A DNA stretch of 41,134 bases from NCBI GenBank assembly GCA_947626185.1, contig CANQRD010000010.1:1-41134 (forward strand), in the 5' to 3' direction. Each line of letters opens with the position of its first letter. The first letter of the stretch is position 1. Positions 25,108-33,206 of the stretch are shown here, in pieces. The notes beneath the pieces are model-generated. The model was given only the letters and a program-made list of their open reading frames with translations, ran no database searches and was not told the origin of the DNA. The translations under genes were made by a program, and so were the position numbers. The stretch is from an uncultured Flavobacterium sp. GTDB taxonomy: Bacteria; Bacteroidota; Bacteroidia; Flavobacteriales; Flavobacteriaceae.

Positions 25108-26184
25108 TTAGACTAATGTTTTCATGTGATTCAAAACATCAGTAAGTTTTTGTACACTTTCTAATGACAAAGCATTGTACATCGATGCTCGATATCCGCC
25201 AATTGCTCTATGTCCTTTTACGTTTTTAATATTTGCTTGCTCGCACAATGTATCAAATATAGTATTCATAGCCTGTTCTTTGAACTTAAAAACTGCATTC
25301 ATTTTAGATCGAAATTCAGGCTTTGCCATTCCTTCTACAAAATCTAAATTATCTATTGTGTTGTAAAACAAATTTGCCTTTGCTTTATTCTTTTCTTCAA
25401 TGACGGCAACTCCTCCCTGATTTTTCAACCATCTAAAATTTAAAAGACAAGTATAAATTGCAAAAACATTAGCTGTATGATATAAACTATCTTTATCTAA
25501 ATGCTCTTTATAATTAAGCATTTGCGGAATTTTTCGTTCTGTTTTCCCTAAAATTTCAGGCTTTACCAAAATTAAACTTACACCAGCTGGTCCAATATTT
25601 TTTTGTGCGCCAGCATAAATCAAATCAATTTTATCATAATCAAAAACTCTCGAATAAATATCAGAACTCATATCGCACACAATTGGAATTTTACTATTGC
25701 TAATTGGCATTGTTTGAAATTGCGTTCCGTAAATGGTATTATTTGAGGTAAAATGCAAATAATTAAATTCATTTAAATCTTGATTGATATGGATTGGAAT
25801 TGATGAATAATTATCCTGCGCAGAACTCCCTACACAAACAACATCTCCAAACAATTTTGCTTGATCAATTGCTTTGCCTGACCAAACTCCCGTATCGATA
25901 TAAGCCGATTTATTTCGCATTAAATTATAAGGCACACGCAAAAATTCCATGCTTGCACCACCTTGCAAAAACAACGCTTCATAACCTTTACTTTCTAGCT
26001 GAAGTAATTCAATAGCTAACTGCCTCGCTTCTTCCAAAACAGCAATAAATTCTTTACTTCTATGAGAAATAGAAAGAATTGACATACCTGTATTTTCAAA
26101 GTTTAGAATGGCTTTTGCCGATTGCTCATATACCTCTTGAGGCAACAAACAAGGTCCAGCACAAAAGTTATGTACGTTTCCCAT
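25108..26184 (-). CDS. serC: 3-phosphoserine aminotransferase
   Basis: A 358-residue class V PLP aminotransferase making phosphoserine from 3-phosphohydroxypyruvate and glutamate. It begins HNFCAGPCLLPQEV. HRSKEF (about 41-46) binds phosphate, LFLQGGASMEF contacts PLP phosphate, and TSNNTIYGTQ is characteristic. Lys195 in YAGAQKNIGPAG forms the Schiff base. The C-terminal GHRAIGGYRASMYNA is normal. It starts 2 bases after the acyl-CoA reductase gene and precedes the SerA-like gene by 11 bases, so serine synthesis is the operon theme. All active-site residues I can check are intact, unlike its SerA neighbour. Confidence 0.95.
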   Translation of the reverse strand: MGNVHNFCAGPCLLPQEVYEQSAKAILNFENTGMSILSISHRSKEFIAVLEEARQLAIELLQLESKGYEALFLQGGASMEFLRVPYNLMRNKSAYIDTGVWSGKAIDQAKLFGDVVCVGSSAQDNYSSIPIHINQDLNEFNYLHFTSNNTIYGTQFQTMPISNSKIPIVCDMSSDIYSRVFDYDKIDLIYAGAQKNIGPAGVSLILVKPEILGKTERKIPQMLNYKEHLDKDSLYHTANVFAIYTCLLNFRWLKNQGGVAVIEEKNKAKANLFYNTIDNLDFVEGMAKPEFRSKMNAVFKFKEQAMNTIFDTLCEQANIKNVKGHRAIGGYRASMYNALSLESVQKLTDVLNHMKTLV

Positions 26185-26186
26185 TC

Positions 26187-27245
26187 TTATAAACTTAATA
26201 AAAACTCAATAGTATCTACATTATCGGCATAATCCCATAATTGCGGATTTTGTGTTTCTCCGAATGCTATACAATTTAAGCTTTTTTCATTAGAAACGAT
26301 ACATTGAATTTTTTCCTCATCATTTTTTAAACGATTATTTACTTCGTTGATGTCTGAATAATATTCATAGAAAACGGATGAAATTGGAGAAGCATAAGTT
26401 TTATCTTCTTTAATGGTAAGAAAACCATTGTCTAACAATTTAAATTCACTCATCAAAAAAACCGCTTTGTTATAATCGTAATTATTAGCATATCGCTCAT
26501 ATTCAATTACATCTTTGTAAGCATACATTGCTTCAAAAAACGGATCAAAATTATAACCTTCAGGTACAAAAAGTTTAGATACATTACGGCAACCTAATCC
26601 GTAATAAGTAAAAATATCTTTACCAAGCGCTATTAAATCTTCTGTAGATTCTGAACCATTTAATACAGCAACAGAATTTCTATTTTTACGAATAATGTTT
26701 GGTACTTTACTAAAATAATAATCAAAATAGCGCGCAGTATTATTGCTTCCTGTTGCAATTACTGCATCAAAACCATCTAATTTATCTTTTATAAAAACAA
26801 TTCTCTCTTTAAATTGTGGTTCAACAGCCATCAGATAATCAGCAAGAAAGGGAAGTAAATTTTGATCATTTGATGAAAGTTTTACCATTGCTATATTTCC
26901 TGTAATTAACACCGATAAAAAATCGTGAAAACCAACTAATGGAATATTTCCTGCTAGAATTAATCCTATTTTTCTCATTGGTTCTTGACCAAAAGTATAT
27001 TTTCTGCACCAAGTTGAAATATTTTCTTCCGTTAATGCATTTGCCCAAGAATCAATAGCTTTTACAACTTGTTCTTTTGTAAACCACCCATTGTAATGTA
27101 CCGAACTTTCTATCAGTAGCTCAAATGACGAAAAAAAAGTATCATTCTGTTGAACATTTTCGTTTTTCACTACTTTTTCAGTAGTAAACTGTCTTAAAAA
27201 ATCGCCTAACGCTATAAATGCTTTTTTTTTATCTTCTAAATTCAT
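26187..27245 (-). CDS. Acyl-CoA reductase, LuxC-like
   Basis: A 352-residue protein of the LuxC-like acyl-CoA reductase family (aldehyde dehydrogenase superfamily). It shows the nucleotide-binding GLILAGNIPLVGFHDFLSVL (about 94-113), AVIATGSNNTARYFDYYF, KNRNSVAVLNG, and the probable catalytic Cys219 in YYGLGCRNVSKLFVP. The family reduces activated fatty acids to aldehydes in bioluminescent bacteria. In Bacteroidota it recurs in this serC neighbourhood without lux genes, so its substrate is unsettled. It is the first gene of the minus-strand operon and diverges from the ferredoxin gene across a 77-base promoter region. Confidence 0.85.
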   Translation of the reverse strand: MNLEDKKKAFIALGDFLRQFTTEKVVKNENVQQNDTFFSSFELLIESSVHYNGWFTKEQVVKAIDSWANALTEENISTWCRKYTFGQEPMRKIGLILAGNIPLVGFHDFLSVLITGNIAMVKLSSNDQNLLPFLADYLMAVEPQFKERIVFIKDKLDGFDAVIATGSNNTARYFDYYFSKVPNIIRKNRNSVAVLNGSESTEDLIALGKDIFTYYGLGCRNVSKLFVPEGYNFDPFFEAMYAYKDVIEYERYANNYDYNKAVFLMSEFKLLDNGFLTIKEDKTYASPISSVFYEYYSDINEVNNRLKNDEEKIQCIVSNEKSLNCIAFGETQNPQLWDYADNVDTIEFLLSL

Positions 27246-27251
27246 ATTGAT

Positions 27252-27282
27252 TTGTTTGTAAAATGTTTTGGGTGTAAATTTG
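27252..27282 (+). promoter_or_regulatory. Promoter of the ferredoxin gene
   Basis: TTG (27252-27254), 20 bases, TAAATTTG (27275-27282), fitting both consensus elements. The predicted start is about 35 bases before the ferredoxin ATG. Confidence 0.65.
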
Positions 27283-27285
27283 TAA

Positions 27286-27293
27286 CAAAGTTA
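27286..27293 (-). promoter_or_regulatory. -7 element of the acyl-CoA reductase/serC operon
   Basis: Minus-strand TAACTTTG matches TAnnTTTG and lies only 3 bases from the -7 box of the divergent ferredoxin promoter. No -33 TTG at standard spacing was found. Confidence 0.55.
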
Positions 27294-27319
27294 ATACATA
27301 ATTAATTACAAAAATATAA

Positions 27320-27673
<354 letters not shown>

Positions 27674-27700
27674 ACGGCTAAATAAAACTAAATACATAAA

Positions 27701-27722
27701 AGGTTTCGTTTTTACGAAGCCT
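27701..27722 (+). terminator. Terminator of the ferredoxin gene
   Basis: AGGTTTCGT (27701-27709) pairs with ACGAAGCCT (27714-27722) with one G-U, followed by TTTTT. Confidence 0.82.
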
Positions 27723-27783
27723 TTTTTATTTTAAAAAGATAAAACTGATTTTACGTTTTCTATCTAACGATAAAAATTATACA

Positions 27784-28110
27784 ATGAATAATCTAGAAGC
27801 AGCATTCTTATTTGGTCTTGTCTTTCTTGCTGTTGGAATAATTATGTACTTTTTTCCACCAAAAAAAATAAACCTAATTTATGGTTATAAAACTGAAAGA
27901 GCAATGCAATCTCAACAAAATTGGGATTTAGCGCAAAAATATTCTTCTAAGATAATGATGTCTCTTGGTGGTTTATTGACTATTTTGAGCCTTTTATTAG
28001 ACTTATTTTATTGGAACAAAACAACCGCTACAATAACTTCTTTTGTTTTAATTGGAAGTACAATTATAGCTATTTTTTATTTGGTTGAACGAAAACTAAA
28101 AAAGCAATAA
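27784..28110 (+). CDS. SdpI family membrane protein
   Basis: A 108-residue protein with three membrane helices (about 6-24, 58-76, 82-102). It carries the SdpI-type INLIYGYKTERAMQSQQNWDLA segment (about 29-50), where the family keeps the YGYRT and NW residues. In Bacillus subtilis SdpI gives immunity to the SdpC toxin, but short stand-alone members are widespread and no toxin gene is seen here, so only membership is claimed. The stop lies inside the convergent terminator shared with the next gene. Confidence 0.8.
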   Translation: MNNLEAAFLFGLVFLAVGIIMYFFPPKKINLIYGYKTERAMQSQQNWDLAQKYSSKIMMSLGGLLTILSLLLDLFYWNKTTATITSFVLIGSTIIAIFYLVERKLKKQ

Positions 28111-28129
28111 ACTTTCGTTTATTGCTTTT
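28100..28129. terminator. Bidirectional terminator overlapping two stop codons
   Basis: AAAAGCAATAAA (28100-28111) pairs with TTTATTGCTTTT (28118-28129) around CTTTCG. The stem contains the stop codons of both convergent genes (28108-28110 plus, 28119-28121 minus). Confidence 0.85.
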
Positions 28130-30146
28130 CTGCTTTTAGTATTTGCTGGTAAATATTTATCGTTTTCATTGTTGTATAACTATTCATTACCTCCAACAAA
28201 AAGGCTGCATGAGGCGCAGTAGCATTATTTACTTCTAAAGTTCGTTTTTCTTTTGATTTCCAAGTATAATAATAAGGTTGATTATTTTCTATTGTTACCA
28301 CTCCCTTATTATCTGCAATAAAATTATATTCATTAATAGCAAATCTATATTTTATATCGGCAAATAAATTATCGCCAGTATAAGTATAAGTAGCGTCAGA
28401 TAAAGCTAAATTAAAAATAGTAGGAAAAATATCTTTGTGCCCTGCAATTATCTGATCATCAAAAAACATAGGTTTATACTTTTCTGGTATGTACATTAAA
28501 ATTGGAACACTTCTCTTTAAAAAACCATCTGTTGCAGGGTATTCAAAAACTTGTCGAATATTATGATCTCCAGAAGCCACAATTATTGTGTTTTCACCAA
28601 AAGGAGAATTCTTAATTTCCTTGATTAATCTACCCAACTCTGAAGCCGCATATTGATGTGAGTAAAAGTTTTCATAGGCAATTTCTTCACTCACTCGAAT
28701 TTCCTTTTCTAATGATTTTGGCATTTTTATAGGTTTCTTTTTAAAGTAAGTCGGTACTTCAAATGGTGTATGATTACTTATTGTTAGTCCGAAAATAAAT
28801 TTTGGTTTATTATCTTTTTTCAACGTCTCGTTTATATAATCAAACAAGTAACCATCGTGTATACCCCAAGCAAACTCTTCTGCATTTGGGTATTTTTCCT
28901 GAATAAAATTTTTACCTTCTATGTATTCAAAACCTTGTTGTTTAATCATATTATCAATATTTCGCCAAGAAATACTAGCTCCCGTAAGAAAATAAGTAGC
29001 ATATCCTTTATTTTTAAAAGGTAATGCAATGGAACTACTAAAGGAGGTGTCAAAATACACAGATTGGGAAATAATTGTTTTTGGTGTTCCTATTAAGAAA
29101 TCTTCCAATGATTGTATTGTACCATTATAAGAAGATAATGCATTTTTAAAATAATATAGTTCTGGTAATTGTTCCGTAAGCTCTCCTAACAAATTAAATT
29201 CGGGTGAATTTAACTCAAAGTAATGATTACTCATACTCTCCATTTGCAAGAATATTATGTTAGGTGGATTCTTTTCTAGAAACTCATTATACGGCGTTTT
29301 AACCAATAAATTATCAGTAAATGTAGCACCTGTATATGACTTATACTTTTCTTGAACATCAGAAATAGAGTTATATCCGCCAGCTTCGAGTTCTTTTTCT
29401 ATATCTGGAATAATTTGATTGTCTTTTCTCTCTGAATTGGCAAATTTTAAAGAATACAAAGCGTTATAGCAAAGTGAATTAACAAACTCATTTTTAGATA
29501 CATTGGTATGTTCTCTTCTCAGGGTAAATGTACCAACACTACCTCGCATACCAACAAAAAATAAAGGAAATATAAAAAGCGTAATTAAACCTAAAACTTT
29601 ACTATACGTTTTTCTCGAATTTCTAAACTTATTAGTTGTTTTACTATTCCACAAAAACCAACTAAGTATTGAAAACAGATAAATAAGTAAAATAGTAAAA
29701 AGTGGATAATCTGTCCAAACTGAAGTTAAAACAGCAGATGTATCATCATTGAATATTCCAAAAAACAATAAGTTAATATGTGACTGAAAAAACTGATAAA
29801 AAAAGTAATCAATAATAATTAATGTAAGATAAAAAACTAAAACAACTAGCAAATAGTACTTGGCAATAGTTGAATATATTTTTACAAAACTATTATCTTT
29901 TCGCTGAGGAATAAATAACGAAACAAGTAGCCCTACGATTAATGGCAAAAAACCATAGCAAATTGCCGAAACATCAAATCTAGCTCCAATTAAAAAGGCT
30001 TTGAATAATCCTTTTTTTTCTGCAAAAATTGCGTCATTTCCATAACTAATAAGAAAGACTAATCGGCTAATAAAAAACACGAAAAAGAAAAACAAAGCGC
30101 TTTTCAGAAAATATGATAAAGCTTTGATAAAAAGACGTAAATTCAT
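28119..30146 (-). CDS. LTA synthase family sulfatase/phosphatidylglycerol transferase-like protein
   Basis: A 675-residue inner-membrane enzyme. I favour ATG 30146 (MNLRLFIKALSYF), since the upstream ATG 30215 adds 23 residues across an inverted repeat. About five helices occupy the first 200 residues. The extracytoplasmic alkaline-phosphatase-like domain follows, with the metal-binding Glu303 in IIFLQMESMSNHY, the likely nucleophile Thr343 in SSYNGTIQSL, SNHTPF, and the C-terminal VASGDHNIRQ metal ligands. In Firmicutes this family polymerises glycerophosphate; Gram-negative relatives (OpgB, EptA types) decorate glucans or lipids. Its product here is unknown. Confidence 0.85.
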   Translation of the reverse strand: MNLRLFIKALSYFLKSALFFFFVFFISRLVFLISYGNDAIFAEKKGLFKAFLIGARFDVSAICYGFLPLIVGLLVSLFIPQRKDNSFVKIYSTIAKYYLLVVLVFYLTLIIIDYFFYQFFQSHINLLFFGIFNDDTSAVLTSVWTDYPLFTILLIYLFSILSWFLWNSKTTNKFRNSRKTYSKVLGLITLFIFPLFFVGMRGSVGTFTLRREHTNVSKNEFVNSLCYNALYSLKFANSERKDNQIIPDIEKELEAGGYNSISDVQEKYKSYTGATFTDNLLVKTPYNEFLEKNPPNIIFLQMESMSNHYFELNSPEFNLLGELTEQLPELYYFKNALSSYNGTIQSLEDFLIGTPKTIISQSVYFDTSFSSSIALPFKNKGYATYFLTGASISWRNIDNMIKQQGFEYIEGKNFIQEKYPNAEEFAWGIHDGYLFDYINETLKKDNKPKFIFGLTISNHTPFEVPTYFKKKPIKMPKSLEKEIRVSEEIAYENFYSHQYAASELGRLIKEIKNSPFGENTIIVASGDHNIRQVFEYPATDGFLKRSVPILMYIPEKYKPMFFDDQIIAGHKDIFPTIFNLALSDATYTYTGDNLFADIKYRFAINEYNFIADNKGVVTIENNQPYYYTWKSKEKRTLEVNNATAPHAAFLLEVMNSYTTMKTINIYQQILKAEKQ

Positions 30147-30180
30147 TGATTGATAGTTTCTGTTTTTTTTGGTCCGTAAA

Positions 30181-30204
30181 AGTAGTAATTTATTAATTAC
30201 TACT
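30181..30204. repeat. Perfect inverted repeat before the LTA-synthase-like gene
   Basis: AGTAGTAATT (30181-30190) and AATTACTACT (30195-30204) around TATT. It lies 35-58 bases upstream of the preferred start codon, so it may be an operator or leader hairpin. No U-run follows it on the minus strand. Confidence 0.5.
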
Positions 30205-30291
30205 TCTAAATACATCTGAAATCTAATAACAATTTTTATCTGATTATTTTAGAGATAAACAACTCTTAATCAAATCACTAAACTAATACGT

Positions 30292-30930
30292 TTACGCTTT
30301 TTTAAACTTTGCTTTAATCATTTCTATCACAATTGGCAATATTGATACTATAATGATCAACAATACTATTTTTGAAAAGTTTTCTTGTACAAAAGAGAAA
30401 TTACCTAGAAAATAACCAGCCAATGTTAAACTTAACACCCAAAACACTCCTCCTATTATGTTATACATCATGAAAACTCTGTAATTCATACTACCAACTC
30501 CTGCTACAAAAGGAGCTAATGTTCTTACTATAGGAATAAAACGAGCAACAACAATTGTACGTTCTCCATACTTTTCATAAAAAGAATGTGTTTTATCTAG
30601 GTGCTCTTGTTTAACCATTTGCTTGCCAAAGAGCCTGAAATTAGTAATTCTAAGACCTACTTTACTGCCGATATAATAATTTAAAGAATCGCCAGAAATG
30701 GCTGCAATGAGCAGTAAAATTATTGCCACTGTAATATCTAACTCTTGAGATTGAGCAATCAACATTCCGGTAGCAAACAAAAGTGAATCACCGGGTAAAA
30801 AAGGCATTACCACCAGTCCTGTTTCTACAAAAACTATTAAAAACAAAATAGCATAAATCCAATAACCATAAGTTTCAATAAGGTCGTATAAATATTGATC
30901 AACGTGTAAAATAAAATCAATTAATTCCAT
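30292..30930 (-). CDS. DedA family membrane protein
   Basis: A 212-residue polytopic protein of the DedA/VTT superfamily. It has FVETGLVVMPFLPGDSLLFATGML (about 34-57) with the conserved Glu and PGD, the GDSLNYYIGSKVG segment (about 80-92), then YGERTIVVARFIPIVRTLAPFVAGVGSM (about 120-147) carrying the two functional arginines. Members support undecaprenyl-phosphate or lipid recycling and membrane-potential homeostasis. About five hydrophobic segments are seen. Its upstream region has a 14-bp perfect palindrome. Confidence 0.92.
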   Translation of the reverse strand: MELIDFILHVDQYLYDLIETYGYWIYAILFLIVFVETGLVVMPFLPGDSLLFATGMLIAQSQELDITVAIILLLIAAISGDSLNYYIGSKVGLRITNFRLFGKQMVKQEHLDKTHSFYEKYGERTIVVARFIPIVRTLAPFVAGVGSMNYRVFMMYNIIGGVFWVLSLTLAGYFLGNFSFVQENFSKIVLLIIIVSILPIVIEMIKAKFKKA

Positions 30931-30942
30931 ATTTTTATTTTG

Positions 30943-30956
30943 TCTACATATGTAGA
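30943..30956. promoter_or_regulatory. 14-bp perfect palindrome upstream of dedA
   Basis: TCTACATATGTAGA, 13 bases before the dedA ATG (30930). A dyad of this kind, so close to the start, suggests a repressor site or a leader hairpin. No regulator can be named. Confidence 0.45.
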
Positions 30957-31110
30957 TAACAAGTTACAAATATGAAGAACTTATAGGAATTATAAAAGAC
31001 AATAACAGTCATTTATTAATAAAGCAATCTTAAACTTTGATTGAACAGTATTTTTTATTCTAATACAATATTTTTGTATTTTTATTCAACATTAATAGTA
31101 ATAATATATT

Positions 31111-31332
31111 ATGATTTTGGTACAAAACAATTTAGCTACGTTATCTACTATAGTAACTTCATTGCAAATTGCTTTTGCAATTGCTTTTTTAATCGTACTA
31201 ATCCGTTTGATCAGAGATTTATTTTACTACAAAATAAATTTTAAAACAGCTGTACAAAAACGTCAGCAATCTTTAATTGTTATTATATTACTATACATTA
31301 CTGTAATGATTACTATTTTTTGTTTTCAATAA
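31111..31332 (+). CDS. Small two-helix membrane protein, unknown
   Basis: A 73-residue protein starting at ATG 31111 with two strongly hydrophobic helices (about 12-34 and 52-72) joined by a basic loop (LIRDLFYYKINFKTAVQKRQQ). Both ends are probably on one side of the membrane. I recognise no family. In its favour are a good start, membrane topology with positive-inside loop, a TATTTTTG -7-like box at 31069-31076 and a terminator right after the stop. An overlapping 67-codon frame from 31041 looks like a shadow. Confidence 0.6.
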   Translation: MILVQNNLATLSTIVTSLQIAFAIAFLIVLIRLIRDLFYYKINFKTAVQKRQQSLIVIILLYITVMITIFCFQ

Positions 31333-31366
31333 AAAAGACTTATTGATTAATCAACAAATCTTTTTT
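31331..31366. terminator. Bidirectional terminator between convergent genes
   Basis: AAAAAAGA (31331-31338) pairs with TCTTTTTT (31359-31366), with the palindromic core TTGATTAATCAA (31343-31354) inside and A/T runs outside. Confidence 0.7.
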
Positions 31367-31385
31367 TGAACTATTTCGGTTTATT

Positions 31386-32024
31386 TTACTCTTCGTCATC
31401 TTCTTCATAAAAGTCCAACCATTCTGCATCTTCTGTCATTGTTTTTTCTATAAACATTTCCATTTGTTCGATGTACTCTGCTGCTAAGTATAAACGTTGC
31501 GTTTTTCCAATACTTTCAGATAAACGGTACAAGCGTGGCTCTAATCTATTGCGCAACTGCTGATCTAAATCATCAATAATATACATTTTTAACTGATTTA
31601 CGTCGAAACCGGCACCACTAAACATTTCATTCAGACGTTCTGCTGTTCCAATTAAAATATCGTTACCTAATGACATTAAGTTTTTATCCTCATCTAAGTC
31701 GGTATGATTATGTACACCATACACTCGAATACCCATTTTGGCTCCTAGTGTATTAAACTCTTCTACCAAACGCTCCACCTCAAATTTATCTTTTACAACA
31801 ATTAAAACACGTGTTGCAATCATATCATCAATTGGTGCTTCTACACGTTGTAAAGCTGCAATTATCAGTGCAGTGGTTTTTCCTTCCTCCTTCGGTGCAA
31901 TTAAAACCAAATCTTGTCCGCTTTTAATTTTTCCGAATGTTGATTTTTGTAGTATTGTTGGTTCTACTAAAGCTTCTTTGCTTAAGTTTTCCTGTAAAAC
32001 TAAATTTATCTTTTTTAACTTCAT
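31386..32024 (-). CDS. Orphan RecA-like domain of a DEAD/DEAH-type helicase, degenerate
   Basis: A 212-residue protein corresponding only to the first helicase domain; there is no helicase C-terminal domain. I use ATG 32024 (MKLKKINLVL), one base after the upstream stop; the longer frame opens with TTG. The Q-motif-like EPTILQKSTFGKIKSGQD is present. Motif I is altered to APKEEGKT (43-50), motif II DEAD is DDLD (151-154), motif III SAT is AAE (181-183), and the tail is acidic (DFYEEDDEE). Unwinding is unlikely; an RNA- or protein-binding role is possible. Tight coupling to the sigma-54 activator suggests a joint function. Confidence 0.8.
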   Translation of the reverse strand: MKLKKINLVLQENLSKEALVEPTILQKSTFGKIKSGQDLVLIAPKEEGKTTALIIAALQRVEAPIDDMIATRVLIVVKDKFEVERLVEEFNTLGAKMGIRVYGVHNHTDLDEDKNLMSLGNDILIGTAERLNEMFSGAGFDVNQLKMYIIDDLDQQLRNRLEPRLYRLSESIGKTQRLYLAAEYIEQMEMFIEKTMTEDAEWLDFYEEDDEE

Positions 32025-32025
32025 A

Positions 32026-33198
32026 TTACTTTGTGGCAAATGATTTTACATCATCTATTGTTACCTCTTTTCCTCCTAAAATTATTAATCGTTCTATCAC
32101 ATTTCTCAGCTCTCTAATATTACCACTCCAATCATATTGTTGGAGTAATGCTATTGCTTCTGAAGTAAACTTTTTTGCTGTTGTACCTTGCTCTTCTGCA
32201 ATTTGATTAACAAAATGTTCTATCAGCAAAGGTATATCATCTCTTCTATCATTCAAACTAGGTACTTTAATTAGAATTACTGCTAATCTGTGATATAAAT
32301 CTTCTCTAAATCTTCCTTCAGCAATTTCTTTGCGCAAATCTTTATTTGTAGCTGCTAAAACACGAACATCAATTTTTTGATCTTTTTCTGCACCCACTCT
32401 TGTTATAATTCCTTCTTGTAATGCACGAAGTACCTTTGCTTGAGCAGATAAACTCATATCTCCAATTTCATCCAAAAAAATCGTTCCTTGATTGGCTAAC
32501 TCAAACTTTCCTGGTCTGTCTTTTACTGCCGATGTGAAAGCACCTTTTACATGCCCAAACAACTCACTTTCTATTAACTCTGCTGGAATAGCCGCGCAAT
32601 TTACCTCAATTAACGGTCGATTTGATCGATTGCTTTGTTGGTGAATTTGATGAGCAACTAACTCTTTTCCTGTTCCATTTGGTCCAGTGATTAAAACCCT
32701 TGCATCTGTTGACGCTACCTTTTTTATCATTTCTTCAATATGCTGAATAGGTTCACTATTACCTATAATTTCATATTTTTTAGAAACTTTCTTTTTTAGT
32801 ATTATATTTTCTTCTACTAATTTGCTCGTATCTAAAGCATTTCTTACGGTGGTAAGCAGTCTATTCAAATCAGGTGGTTTTGAAATATAATCAAAAGCAC
32901 CTAATCGCATAGTATTAATTGCTGTTTCTATATCTCCATGTCCAGAAATCATTACGAAAACTGTTTTAGGTTTTATTTTTTTTGCCTCAACAAGAAGTTC
33001 TTCGCCATTCATTCTTGGCATCTTAATGTCTGAAATTACTAAATCATAGTCATTTTCAATTATTTTTTTTAAACCAATTTCTCCGTCTTCTGCTCCCTCA
33101 ACAACATAATCTTTAGATTCATCTTCTAAAACACGAATCAGCACTCGTCTGATTGCATCCTCGTCTTCAACAATTAATATTCTCGATTCTCTTCTCAT
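32026..33198 (-). CDS. Sigma-54-type response regulator lacking the Fis DNA-binding domain
   Basis: A 390-residue NtrC-like protein. The receiver domain (about 1-120) has phospho-acceptor Asp57 in DLVISD and a Lys in ISKPPD. The AAA+ domain (about 143-375) has Walker A GPNGTGKE (172-179), the sigma-54 contact loop as GAFTSA (219-224; GAFTGA is the norm), Walker B GTIFLDEIGD (238-247), and WSGNIRELRNVIERL. The sequence stops at VTIDDVKSFATK, so no C-terminal helix-turn-helix exists. It could act from solution, need a partner, or serve a non-transcriptional role. It is 8 bases after the NatB-like gene and 1 base before the helicase-like gene. Confidence 0.9.
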   Translation of the reverse strand: MRRESRILIVEDEDAIRRVLIRVLEDESKDYVVEGAEDGEIGLKKIIENDYDLVISDIKMPRMNGEELLVEAKKIKPKTVFVMISGHGDIETAINTMRLGAFDYISKPPDLNRLLTTVRNALDTSKLVEENIILKKKVSKKYEIIGNSEPIQHIEEMIKKVASTDARVLITGPNGTGKELVAHQIHQQSNRSNRPLIEVNCAAIPAELIESELFGHVKGAFTSAVKDRPGKFELANQGTIFLDEIGDMSLSAQAKVLRALQEGIITRVGAEKDQKIDVRVLAATNKDLRKEIAEGRFREDLYHRLAVILIKVPSLNDRRDDIPLLIEHFVNQIAEEQGTTAKKFTSEAIALLQQYDWSGNIRELRNVIERLIILGGKEVTIDDVKSFATK

Positions 33199-33206
33199 AG
33201 CTTTTT

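Noticed and set aside
31041..31244. 67-codon plus-strand frame overlapping the small membrane protein
   Set aside because: Weaker start and composition; the 31111-31332 frame has a two-helix topology and a terminator at its end.
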